A DNA stretch of 64,000 nucleotides, taken from positions 124,001 to 188,000 of the forward strand of contig NZ_PNEO01000009.1 in assembly GCF_002870125.1 (NCBI RefSeq), written 5' to 3'. The notes under the pieces are model-generated. The model ran no database searches. It had not been told where the DNA came from and saw nothing but the letters and a program-made list of their open reading frames with translations. The position numbers and the translations under genes were made by a program. This DNA is from Burkholderia sp. WAC0059. Its GTDB lineage: Bacteria; Pseudomonadota; Gammaproteobacteria; Burkholderiales; Burkholderiaceae. Shown here piece after piece: positions 7,319 to 15,209 of the stretch; position 1 is the stretch's first letter; each line of letters opens with the position of its first letter.

Positions 7319-9697
7319 ATGACCATTCGCCATCGCATCACGCTACTCGTGATATTGATGTTCGTCGCGCTGTCGATCATTGGCGCCTTCGCGGTTTATC
7401 GCACGCGCGAAAGCGCGGCCGAGGTCCGGCAGGTCACGCAGGGCGTCGTGCCTAGCGCGCTCGCCTCGGCCGATCTCGTCGCCACGGTCAAGGACATCGA
7501 GCTCACGACCATGACGCTCGTCTACGCGCCGGACGCGAACACGCTTTCGCAGGCGCAGGACCAGTTGAGCAAACAGGAAAGCGCGATGCGCGATGCGCTC
7601 GACGTGCAGGCGAAAGCCGCCGCCACCCACGCGCAGGTCGGGCTCGTCGCCCAGGCGCGCCAGAGCATGGCCAACTACTTCTCCGCCATCTCCGACACCG
7701 CGAAGATGAAGGCCGCCGGCAACGACACGCTGGCCCAGGCCAATCTGTTCGCGAACGTCGGCCAGTACAGCGACGAGCTCGAAGGCATCGTCGAGACGCT
7801 GCGCATCGAGAAGAACCGCCAGAAGGACGACGCGATCAGCGCGCTGAACGATTCGCTGGCGACGACGACGCTCGCGATCGCCGGCGCGACCGGCGCCGCG
7901 ATCCTGCTGCTCGTCGCGATCGGCTGGATGCTCTACCGCCAGATCACCCAACCGCTCAGCAGCATGCAGGCGATGATGAGCGAGATCGCGGCGAGCCAGG
8001 ACTTCACGCGCCGCGTGCCGGTGGGCCGGATGGACGAAATCGGCCGCTCGATCGTCGCGTTCAACGAGATGATCGCGAAGATCGAGGAAAGCGCCGCGCA
8101 GCTCAAGCAGAAGACCGCCGACATCCAGGCGATGCTGCAGAACATGCAGCAGGGCATCCTGACCGTCGTCGACGGCGCGAAGATCCACGCCGAATACTCG
8201 GCCTATCTCGAGACGATCTTCGAGACGAACGAGATCGCCGGCCAGCCGCTCATGGCGCTCGTCTTCGCCCAGACCGACCTCTCCGCCGACGCGCTCGCGC
8301 AAGTCGACGCTGCCGTGGAGGCGTGCATCGGCGAGGACGCGATGAACTTCGAGTTCAACCAGCACCTGCTCGCGAGCGAGGTGAACCGGACCATGCCCGA
8401 CGGCCGCGTGAAGACGCTCGACCTGAGCTGGTCCGCGATCACCGACGAGCACGACGTCGTCACGCGCCTGATGCTCTGCGTGCGCGACGTGACCGAGCTG
8501 CGCCGGCTCACGGCCGAGGCGGGCGAGCAGCGCAGCCGTCTCGAGATGATCGGCGAGATTCTCGCCGTCGGCCAGGACAAGTTCCAGCAGTTCGTCGAAA
8601 GCGCGTCGGGCTTCATCAGCGCCAACGAGCGGATCATCACGCAGCACGCCCAGGCCGACCACGGCGCGCTGGCCGAGCTGTTCCGCAACATGCACACCAT
8701 CAAGGGCAACGCGCGCACCTACAGCCTCCGGCACCTGACGGGCATCGTCCACGAGACCGAGCAGCGCTACGACGCGCTGCGCCAACCCGACACCGACGAG
8801 GCGTGGGACCGCGACGTGCTCGCCGCCGACCTCGAGCGCGTGAAGCAGGCCGTCGACCGTTATGCGGAACTGCACGAATCGGTGCTCGGCAAGCATGCGG
8901 GCGCATCGACCAGTGGCGTGAGCGGCGCGGAACGCGAGCGGCTCGACGAGAGCCTGCGCCTCATCGACGCCGCGAACCCGGCCGACCTGCAGGCGCTGCA
9001 GGCGATGCGCGACGAGGTGCGCCGCCGGCTCGCGCTGATCGGCACGGAATCGCTGGCCGGCATGCTCTCGGGCCTGTTCGCGTCGCTGCCGTCGCTCGCG
9101 CAGGAACTCGACAAGGAAGCGCCGGAAGTGCACGTCGACGACAACGGCTACCGGCTGCGCGGCGAGGCGGGCCCGACGGTGCGCAACGTGTTCATGCACC
9201 TCGTGCGCAACTCGGTCGACCACGGCCTCGAGCCGGCGGCCGAGCGCCTCGCGCACGGCAAGGCCGCGGCGGGCCGCATCGACATCGAGGCGGGCACCGA
9301 CGGCGGCGCGCTCCAGCTCACGCTGAGCGACGACGGCCGCGGGCTCGCGCTCGGCAAGATCCGCGAGCGCGCGATCGAGCGCGGCTGGCTCGCGCCCGAC
9401 GCGAAGGCGAGCGACGAGGAAATCGCGGAACTGATCTTCATGCCGGGCTTCTCGACCGCGAGCCAGGTGACGGAGGTGTCGGGCCGCGGCGTCGGCATGG
9501 ACGCGGTGCGCGACTTCCTCTCGCGCGAGAACGGCCGCATCGAACTGCGCTTCACCGATACGCAGCAGGGCGCGCCGTACCGCCGGTTCCAGACCATCGT
9601 GCATCTGCCCGGCCGCTGGGCCGTCGACAGCCTCGGCACGGCGGACCCGGCCTCGAGCGAAACGCAGCCCGACGGCGCGCTGTCCAGCCAGATATAG
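7319..9697 (+). CDS. Membrane-bound CheA-like histidine kinase (4HB sensor-HAMP-linker-HPt-HATPase)
   Basis: This 792-residue protein fuses a receptor-like front to a CheA-type kinase. A first membrane helix (about 8-26), a four-helix-bundle-type periplasmic sensor (about 30-180) and a second helix (about 182-202) lead to a HAMP domain (about 203-255) and a PAS-like region (about 270-395). An HPt domain follows with phospho-acceptor His459 in MHTIKGNART. The ATPase domain has CheA boxes LVRNSVDHGLE, DDGRGLALG and GRGVGMDAV. The chain ends soon after the ATPase domain, so the CheW-like P5 domain of true CheA is missing. ATG 7319 has GGGAG 9 bases upstream. It heads a five-gene plus-strand run; its output target is probably the CheY at 12067. 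Confidence 0.85.
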   Translation: MTIRHRITLLVILMFVALSIIGAFAVYRTRESAAEVRQVTQGVVPSALASADLVATVKDIELTTMTLVYAPDANTLSQAQDQLSKQESAMRDALDVQAKAAATHAQVGLVAQARQSMANYFSAISDTAKMKAAGNDTLAQANLFANVGQYSDELEGIVETLRIEKNRQKDDAISALNDSLATTTLAIAGATGAAILLLVAIGWMLYRQITQPLSSMQAMMSEIAASQDFTRRVPVGRMDEIGRSIVAFNEMIAKIEESAAQLKQKTADIQAMLQNMQQGILTVVDGAKIHAEYSAYLETIFETNEIAGQPLMALVFAQTDLSADALAQVDAAVEACIGEDAMNFEFNQHLLASEVNRTMPDGRVKTLDLSWSAITDEHDVVTRLMLCVRDVTELRRLTAEAGEQRSRLEMIGEILAVGQDKFQQFVESASGFISANERIITQHAQADHGALAELFRNMHTIKGNARTYSLRHLTGIVHETEQRYDALRQPDTDEAWDRDVLAADLERVKQAVDRYAELHESVLGKHAGASTSGVSGAERERLDESLRLIDAANPADLQALQAMRDEVRRRLALIGTESLAGMLSGLFASLPSLAQELDKEAPEVHVDDNGYRLRGEAGPTVRNVFMHLVRNSVDHGLEPAAERLAHGKAAAGRIDIEAGTDGGALQLTLSDDGRGLALGKIRERAIERGWLAPDAKASDEEIAELIFMPGFSTASQVTEVSGRGVGMDAVRDFLSRENGRIELRFTDTQQGAPYRRFQTIVHLPGRWAVDSLGTADPASSETQPDGALSSQI

Positions 9698-9730
9698 ACC
9701 TACCAGGCAAGGAAGAAGGGAAACACTATC

Positions 9731-10465
9731 GTGCCGAATGAATACGGTATGACCGCAGCGGCATTCGCGCTGTTCGTCGCGGCGCTCGCGCTGGCCGCAT
9801 GGCTCGGATGGCGGTCCGCGCGCGCCGCGCGGCGGCACCGCGAGGAAGTCGAGGCGCTCGCGCGCCGGCTCGCGGAGGCCGAGGACGCGCGCGCGCGTCA
9901 AACCGGGCAGCTCGACGAACGCGCGGGCGAATCCGAACGGCGCATCGCCGAATTGACGGGCGAACTCGAGCAACGCCTCGCCGCCGTCGAGCAGTTGCGA
10001 AACGAACTGGACGCGCTCGCCGCGCGCAATAACGAGTGGCGGCAGCGCGCCGAGCGCATCGCCGCCGAGGCGGGCCGGCTGAAAGGGCTGAACGCGACGT
10101 TCGAGCGCTGGCACGAGCAGATGAGCTCGCTGATGGCGCAGAACCGCGACATGCACAGCAAGAACGCAGAACTCTCGTCGATCGTCGCGCACGTGCTGAT
10201 CGTGTCGCTGAACGCGTCGATCGAGGCGGCGCGCGCGGGCGCGGCCGGCCGCGGGTTCTCGATCGTCGCGGGCGAGGTCCGCTCGCTCGCCACGCGCTCG
10301 CAGGAGCTCTCGCACAGCTACAGCGACAGCCTGAGCCGCAACGATCTGGTCACGACGGCGACGTTCCAGGACATCCAGGCCGGCGGCAAGATGATCGCGG
10401 CCTCGCTCGCGAGCGTCGAGGCGCTCGCGAGCCAGCTCCACGCGCAATTCGGGCAGGCCGCATGA
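9731..10465 (+). CDS. Minimal MCP-like signalling protein, one membrane helix, no sensor domain
   Basis: This 244-residue protein has one N-terminal hydrophobic helix (about 8-27), an arginine/glutamate-rich coiled coil (about 30-120) and a short methyl-accepting-type signalling hairpin (about 140-200). The hairpin carries NASIEAARAGAAGRGFSIV and GEVRSLATRSQELS, which match the most conserved MCP tip. It lacks any periplasmic sensor and is far shorter than normal receptors. The GTG at 9731 is the assumed start; an in-frame ATG at 9749 is an alternative. The last codon overlaps the next start as ATGA. It may act as an adaptor for the CheA-like kinase; that role is inferred. Confidence 0.8.
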   Translation: MPNEYGMTAAAFALFVAALALAAWLGWRSARAARRHREEVEALARRLAEAEDARARQTGQLDERAGESERRIAELTGELEQRLAAVEQLRNELDALAARNNEWRQRAERIAAEAGRLKGLNATFERWHEQMSSLMAQNRDMHSKNAELSSIVAHVLIVSLNASIEAARAGAAGRGFSIVAGEVRSLATRSQELSHSYSDSLSRNDLVTTATFQDIQAGGKMIAASLASVEALASQLHAQFGQAA

Positions 10466-11010
10466 TCAGCGCGCGAGCGGCGGAGAGTTTCGAACGCATC
10501 TTCCGGCAGTCCGCGCGCACGCGCCTGCCCGCCCGCGAGGGCAGCCCCTGCGAGATCGAGCCCGCGGCGCCGGCCGACGCCGCGAGCATCGGGCGCGAGC
10601 CGTCCGACATCATGGTGCTGACGATCTCGTCGATGACGTTCCGGCTGCTGATGGCGCTGCAGTTCCGCGACGACGAGCCGACCAGCCGCCACTATCGCGG
10701 CGACGACGAGCGGCCGCTGCTCGACGCGCTGATGGAAGTCAGCAACCTGTGCTGCGGCGCGCTGAACCAGCAGCTCGTCGAGCATTTTCCCGATCTGGGG
10801 ATGTCGACGCCGTACGTGCTCGGCGGGCGCAGCCTCGGCCACTTCGACGAACTGAAGCCGGCCCACCTGGCGGCATACCGCGTGACGATCGACGGCGCCG
10901 TCGAGATCGGCGCGACGCTGTGCATCTGCGCGAACGCGCCTATCGACTTCGACGCGCAAATCGTCGAGACCGAAACGGCCGACGCCGGCGGCGAACTCGA
11001 ACTTTTCTGA
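10462..11010 (+). CDS. CheX/CheC-like phosphatase domain protein
   Basis: This 182-residue protein carries the E-x-x-N-x-x-x-G signature of CheX/CheC/FliY CheY-phosphatases in MEVSNLCCGALN, with Glu92 and Asn95 in the catalytic positions. The C-terminal half (about 115-170) is predicted strand-rich, as in CheX. It overlaps the previous gene by four bases (ATGA) and ends in GGELELF, the same seven residues that end the next protein. The assignment rests on motif and context, not on strong overall similarity. Confidence 0.65.
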   Translation: MISARAAESFERIFRQSARTRLPAREGSPCEIEPAAPADAASIGREPSDIMVLTISSMTFRLLMALQFRDDEPTSRHYRGDDERPLLDALMEVSNLCCGALNQQLVEHFPDLGMSTPYVLGGRSLGHFDELKPAHLAAYRVTIDGAVEIGATLCICANAPIDFDAQIVETETADAGGELELF

Positions 11011-11021
11011 GGGGCAGGCGA

Positions 11022-11999
11022 ATGGCAGACGATCTTTCCCAAACCGCGAGCCGGCCCGTCGCGAAGATGCTGGTGCTCGAGGACGATCCGGCGAGCGCCG
11101 AGGCCATCAAGCGCTTTTGCGACGAACACCATCTCGTCGCGCTGAAGGCGCGCCGGCATCGGCTCATGGCCGTGCTGCGCTCGAACATCGACCTCGGCGC
11201 GGTCCTGCTCGCCGAGAACTACGGCGGCGCCGCGGCCGACAGCGCGGCCGTCGCGCAGAGCATCCACGCGCTGCGCCCCGAGCTGCCGATCATCCTGCGC
11301 CGCCCCGGCGAACCCACGCTCGACGGCCTCGCGCCGACGCTGCGCGAAGTGGTCTGCGCGGCGTTCACGACGACCGACATGGCGCCGTTGCGCGCGGCCG
11401 TCGACGAATACCTGTTCAGCCTCGACTTCCCGAGCGCGCTCGTGCGCGGCATCTGCGAGATCACCGAGGCGCGCCTCGGCAGCCTGTTCCGCCGTCTCGC
11501 GGTGAGCCGCGAGACGGCCTACATCGTGCGCGACCGCATCATCTTCGGCGAGGTGTTCAGCCTCATTCCGCTCGAAAGCGCCTGGTGCCGCGGCTACATG
11601 ATGATGCAGGTCGAGGAGGAACCGATGCTCGAACTGATCGCGCAGCTCGACGGGCACGAAGGCCGCGTGGACTTTCGCGACCTGAACAGCCTGCTCGGCG
11701 AGCTGACGAACCTGATCTGGGGCGCCTTCAAGGACCGCTTCATGAGCAAGCCCGGCGACGCCGCGCGCATGACCGTGCAGGTGCCGCTCCTCGTGAACCA
11801 CCGGCATCGTTACATCTCGTTCGGCTCGAGCAACCCGCAGTTGTGCTTCAAGTACCGGCTGACCGACGAGGCGACGGGACGCTCGGTGACGGTCGACCAG
11901 CGCTTCGTGTTCAGCCTGAACTGGCTGCCCGAGGACTTCGCGGAAACCGTGTATGAGGTCGACGCGCTCGTCGACGGCGGCGAGCTCGAACTGTTTTGA
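11022..11999 (+). CDS. Degenerate receiver domain fused to CheX-like domain
   Basis: This 325-residue protein starts with a receiver-like fold (about 14-125). The acidic pocket LEDD is present, but the phospho-acceptor Asp after strand 3 appears replaced in VLLAENYGG, so it is probably a pseudo-receiver. The C-terminal half (about 135-325) is CheX-like, with the E-x-x-N motif in GELTNLIWGAF (Glu227, Asn230). The protein ends in GGELELF like its upstream neighbour. ATG 11022 follows the previous stop by 11 bases and has GGGG/AGG upstream. It could dephosphorylate the CheY at 12067; this is inferred. Confidence 0.65.
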   Translation: MADDLSQTASRPVAKMLVLEDDPASAEAIKRFCDEHHLVALKARRHRLMAVLRSNIDLGAVLLAENYGGAAADSAAVAQSIHALRPELPIILRRPGEPTLDGLAPTLREVVCAAFTTTDMAPLRAAVDEYLFSLDFPSALVRGICEITEARLGSLFRRLAVSRETAYIVRDRIIFGEVFSLIPLESAWCRGYMMMQVEEEPMLELIAQLDGHEGRVDFRDLNSLLGELTNLIWGAFKDRFMSKPGDAARMTVQVPLLVNHRHRYISFGSSNPQLCFKYRLTDEATGRSVTVDQRFVFSLNWLPEDFAETVYEVDALVDGGELELF

Positions 12000-12066
12000 A
12001 CGACTTTTGAACGCGCGTGCGGCGCGGCGCGCCTCACGGCATGCTGGACGTGACTGGAGAGAAACG

Positions 12067-12432
12067 ATGGCGAAGATCCTGGTGGTGGACGATTCGAGCA
12101 CGGTGCGCGACGAGGTGGCGGGCTTCCTGACCCGCAACGGCCTCGACGTCGCGACGGCCGTGGACGGCAAGGACGGGCTCGGCAAGCTGAAGGCCGACCC
12201 GGGCATCCGGCTCGTCGTCAGCGACGTGAACATGCCGAACATGGACGGCCTGACGATGGCCGAGAAGATCCGCAGCGAACTCGGCAACACGAGCGTCAAC
12301 GTGATCATGCTGACGACGGAAAGCAGCCCGGCGATGAAGGAGCGCGGCAAGGCCGCCGGCGTGAAGGGCTGGATCGTGAAGCCGTTCCGCGGCGACGCCG
12401 TGCTCGAAACGTTCCGCAAACTCGCGGGCTGA
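12067..12432 (+). CDS. CheY-like single-domain response regulator
   Basis: This 121-residue protein is a complete stand-alone receiver. Asp8/Asp9 form the acidic pocket, Asp53 in VVSDVNMPNMDG is the phospho-acceptor, the conserved Thr is in MLTTES and the conserved Lys in WIVKPF. There is no output domain. ATG 12067 has GGAGA 6 bases upstream. It closes the chemosensory operon and is followed by a strong terminator. It is the likely phosphate acceptor for His459 of the CheA-like kinase and the likely substrate of the two CheX-like proteins. Confidence 0.93.
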   Translation: MAKILVVDDSSTVRDEVAGFLTRNGLDVATAVDGKDGLGKLKADPGIRLVVSDVNMPNMDGLTMAEKIRSELGNTSVNVIMLTTESSPAMKERGKAAGVKGWIVKPFRGDAVLETFRKLAG

Positions 12433-12474
12433 ACGCAAAGCGCGGGACACCCTCCCGACCCGCGTCGTCATCGG

Positions 12475-12508
12475 GGCCGGGCGCGCGCCGCGTCCGGCCT
12501 TTCTTTTT
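12475..12508 (+). terminator. Intrinsic terminator of the chemosensory operon
   Basis: An 11-bp stem (12475-12485 with 12489-12499, one G-T pair) with a CGC loop is followed by TTTCTTTTT at 12500-12508. It lies 43 bases after the CheY stop. Confidence 0.85.
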
Positions 12509-12532
12509 CCCCCTCGTTTCTCCCCTGCTCCT

Positions 12533-13966
12533 TCACGAACGCCCGAACTTCTCGGCTTCGAACCCGGCCGGCAGCGCGTCGTCCGGCGCGGTCTCGCGCG
12601 TCACCACTTCGAGCGAGCGGCGCGTCGCCTTCACGGTGAACGGCAGCAGCATGGCGGTCAGCGCACCCGTGACGGCCATGAACAGGAACACCGTCGTGAA
12701 GCCCGAGCCGATGCCGCCCCACGCGTAGACGGCCAGCGCGAGAATCGGGCCGACCGCGCCGCCGAGGTGGCCGGCGCCGTCGGTCAGCGAAACGCCCGTC
12801 GCGCGCGCCCGGGTCGGGAAACTCTCGGCCGTCAGCGCGTACATCAGCGGCAGGAAGAAGCCGAGCGAACCGGCGAGCAGGAACACGGCCACGTAGATGA
12901 GGGCCGGCGCAGCGGCGACGCCGATCGCGACGAAGCAGACGGTCCACAGCAGCATCCCGGCCAGGATCGTGTGCTTGCGCTCGAACGTGTCGCCGATCGC
13001 GGTCGCGAGCAGCGAGCCCACGGGATAGCCGACTGAACTCGCGAGCATGAACAGGATGCTGCCCGTCAGCGTATAGCCCTTCGAGACGAAGAACGTCGGC
13101 CCGAGCCCGAGCCACGTGTAGGTGCCGATATACCAGACGAACCAGAGCACGAAGAGCAGCGCGAGGCGGCCCGCGAACGGCGGCTTGAACAGCGCGAAGG
13201 TCGGGAAGCCCTTCGCCTCGACTTCGGGCGCGGCGTCGGCGAGCGGCGGCAGCGCGCGGCCCGTGCGGCGCACGTAGTGGGCCTCGGCGGCCGCGACGAT
13301 GGTCTCGGCGTCGGCGACGCGGTGCTTGCTGAGCAGCCAGCGCGGCGACTCGGGCAGCCACGGGAACGCGAACAGCGTGAAGCCGCCGAGCGCGCCGAGC
13401 AGGAACATCGCGCGCCAGCCCCACGCGAAGTTCGGCACGAGCGCGAGCGCGACGATCGGCACGACGCCCTGGCCGACCATCGCGAACACGTTGGCGAGCC
13501 CCGTGTAGCGGCCGCGCACGGGCGCGGGCGCCATCTCGCCGATGTACGCGGAGATCACGGCGATCTCCGCACCGATCCCCATGCCCGTGACGAAGCGGCC
13601 GATCACCATCGACGAGAGGCCCGACGAGAACGTCGTGGCGATGCAGCCGACCGAGAACAGCACGGTCGCCATCGCGATGCCGGCCCGCCGTCCGGCCGCG
13701 TCGGCGAAGTTGCTGTTCAGCCAGGCGCCGACCACGTAGCCGACGAGGCTCGCCGTGATCGGCAGCGCCTGCTGCTGGGTGCTCAGGTGCAGCACCTTGC
13801 TGAAGACGGGCAGGCCGAACGCGACGTTGGTGATGTCGAAGAACGCGATCAGGTAGCCGGCGCCGACGACCCAGATCACCGACATCGAGTGCGGCCACGC
13901 CGGCAGCCGGTCGAGTCTCGCGACGAGGTCGCGCGCCGACTGCTGCGCATGGAGTTCCGTTTGCAT
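12533..13966 (-). CDS. MFS transporter, sugar/metabolite:H+ symporter type
   Basis: This 477-residue protein has about 12 hydrophobic helices and major-facilitator signatures: the cytoplasmic loop ADAAGRRAGIAMAT after helix 2, GRFVTGMGIGAE in helix 4, PESPRWLLSKHR after helix 6 and GDTFERKH in the mid loop. These are typical of the sugar-transporter/aromatic-acid family. ATG 13966 has a good GGGAGGAG site 6 bases upstream. It lies 92 bases downstream of the hydratase gene, so it likely imports the acid metabolised by this cluster. The substrate is unknown. Confidence 0.9.
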   Translation of the reverse strand: MQTELHAQQSARDLVARLDRLPAWPHSMSVIWVVGAGYLIAFFDITNVAFGLPVFSKVLHLSTQQQALPITASLVGYVVGAWLNSNFADAAGRRAGIAMATVLFSVGCIATTFSSGLSSMVIGRFVTGMGIGAEIAVISAYIGEMAPAPVRGRYTGLANVFAMVGQGVVPIVALALVPNFAWGWRAMFLLGALGGFTLFAFPWLPESPRWLLSKHRVADAETIVAAAEAHYVRRTGRALPPLADAAPEVEAKGFPTFALFKPPFAGRLALLFVLWFVWYIGTYTWLGLGPTFFVSKGYTLTGSILFMLASSVGYPVGSLLATAIGDTFERKHTILAGMLLWTVCFVAIGVAAAPALIYVAVFLLAGSLGFFLPLMYALTAESFPTRARATGVSLTDGAGHLGGAVGPILALAVYAWGGIGSGFTTVFLFMAVTGALTAMLLPFTVKATRRSLEVVTRETAPDDALPAGFEAEKFGRS

Positions 13967-14058
13967 GAGTGTCTCCTCCCTTTCCGTTCTATTGAAATCG
14001 TGCGCCCGGCCGCTCCCGTCACGACGGGCTACATGACGCGCGCCCCGGCGGCGGCACG

Positions 14059-14913
14059 CTATCCGAACACCGCGTCGGCCTGCATCGCCAGTTGCCCCTC
14101 GACGCTCTTCGACCAGAGCGACGCGCCGTTCTCGCCCTCGGGCGTGCCGCACAGGAAGAACGGCGCGGTGTGGAACGTCGGGCTCACCGCTCGGTACGCG
14201 AAGCGCTTCACGGCGCGCCGGGGCACGTGGCGGCGCACGAGGTCCGCCAGCAGCACGGCGATCAACGGCCCATGCACGACGAGGCCGGGATAGCCCTCGA
14301 CCTGGGTCACGTACGGATGGTCGTAGTGAATCCGGTGGCCGTTGAGCGTGAGCGCCGAGAACTTGAACAGGACAACTTCGTCGGGCGTGAATTTGCGGTC
14401 CCACAGATGCCCGGCCGGCGCCAGTTGCGTCGGCGGCGGCGCCGTTCCGGGCGGCGCGACGTTGCGGTAGACGATGTCCTGCTCTTCGACGAGCGCGGTC
14501 CCGCGCGGCGTCGTCAGTTCGTTGCGCACCGTGACGAACACGAGGTCGCCGGTGCGCCCCGCCTTGTGATCGACGCGCAGAATCTGCGCGCGGCGCGTGA
14601 CGGTGTCGCCCACGCGCAGTTGCCCCGGATACTCGACGCGCCCGCCCGCGATCATCCTGCGCGGCAACGGCACCGGCGGCAGGAAGCCGCCGCGCATCGG
14701 GTGGCCGTCGGGGCCGACGAGCGAGCTGCGCACGACGGGCAGGAAGTAGAGCCAGTGCCAGAGCGGCGGCACGGCGTCGCCCGGCGACGCCGGCGCGTCG
14801 TCGCGATCGAGCAGCGCGTTGAGCGCGTCGATGGGCACGGGCGCGATCGTGTCGGTGCGCGTTTCCGTGCGGCCCACCCACTGCTTCAGATAGTCGATAT
14901 CCACGTGTCGCAT
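14059..14913 (-). CDS. MaoC/HTD2-like acyl-CoA hydratase (FAS1-like dehydratase N-domain)
   Basis: This 284-residue protein resembles the double-hotdog hydratases that act on mesaconyl- or itaconyl-type CoA esters. The N-terminal half has PPLWHWLYFLP and RRMIAGGRVEYPG, and the C-terminal hotdog has FKFSALTLNGHRIHYDHPYV with the catalytic Asp-His arrangement, then YPGLVVHGPL. It is divergent from the acyl-CoA dehydrogenase operon and co-directional with the MFS gene, which supports a shared CoA-ester pathway. The exact substrate is not deducible. Confidence 0.8.
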   Translation of the reverse strand: MRHVDIDYLKQWVGRTETRTDTIAPVPIDALNALLDRDDAPASPGDAVPPLWHWLYFLPVVRSSLVGPDGHPMRGGFLPPVPLPRRMIAGGRVEYPGQLRVGDTVTRRAQILRVDHKAGRTGDLVFVTVRNELTTPRGTALVEEQDIVYRNVAPPGTAPPPTQLAPAGHLWDRKFTPDEVVLFKFSALTLNGHRIHYDHPYVTQVEGYPGLVVHGPLIAVLLADLVRRHVPRRAVKRFAYRAVSPTFHTAPFFLCGTPEGENGASLWSKSVEGQLAMQADAVFG

Positions 14914-15209
14914 TCCCGATGATCCGGAAGAAAAGCCTGCTGCATCGAGTGCGCCGACACAATTCGAAAGTGCCTAAGCCCTGCTTAGCCCGCGGTTAAG
15001 GGGCCGCCGGCACAAGCCTTCGCGAGCGCGGGCCGCGCGCCGACCAGGGTAAGCGAGCATCGGTTAAGGGCACGCAAAGCGTCCCTTCCGAACTTCCGAA
15101 TTGCCAGCCGCACACGGCGCGCGCATGCTGGCGATCCTCCGGCAGGCGCAGCGCACAGCAGGACCATTCATCTAAAAACCGCCGGCGAAGCAAGGAAGAG
15201 GACGCCCTC
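14914..15209. promoter_or_regulatory. Divergent promoter region of the CoA-ester cluster
   Basis: This 296-base region separates two divergent operons. It contains overlapping palindromic half-sites (see 14974-15000) and another TTAAG at about 15063. No gene is supported here. Confidence 0.6.
14974..15000. promoter_or_regulatory. Candidate LysR-type operator: CTAAG/CTTAG and CTTAG/TTAAG palindromes
   Basis: CTAAG at 14974-14978 pairs with CTTAG at 14984-14988, and that CTTAG also pairs with TTAAG at 14996-15000 across 7 bases. Such partly overlapping dyads are typical of LysR-family operators. The LysR encoded at 18983-19879 is the natural candidate to bind it. Confidence 0.4.
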
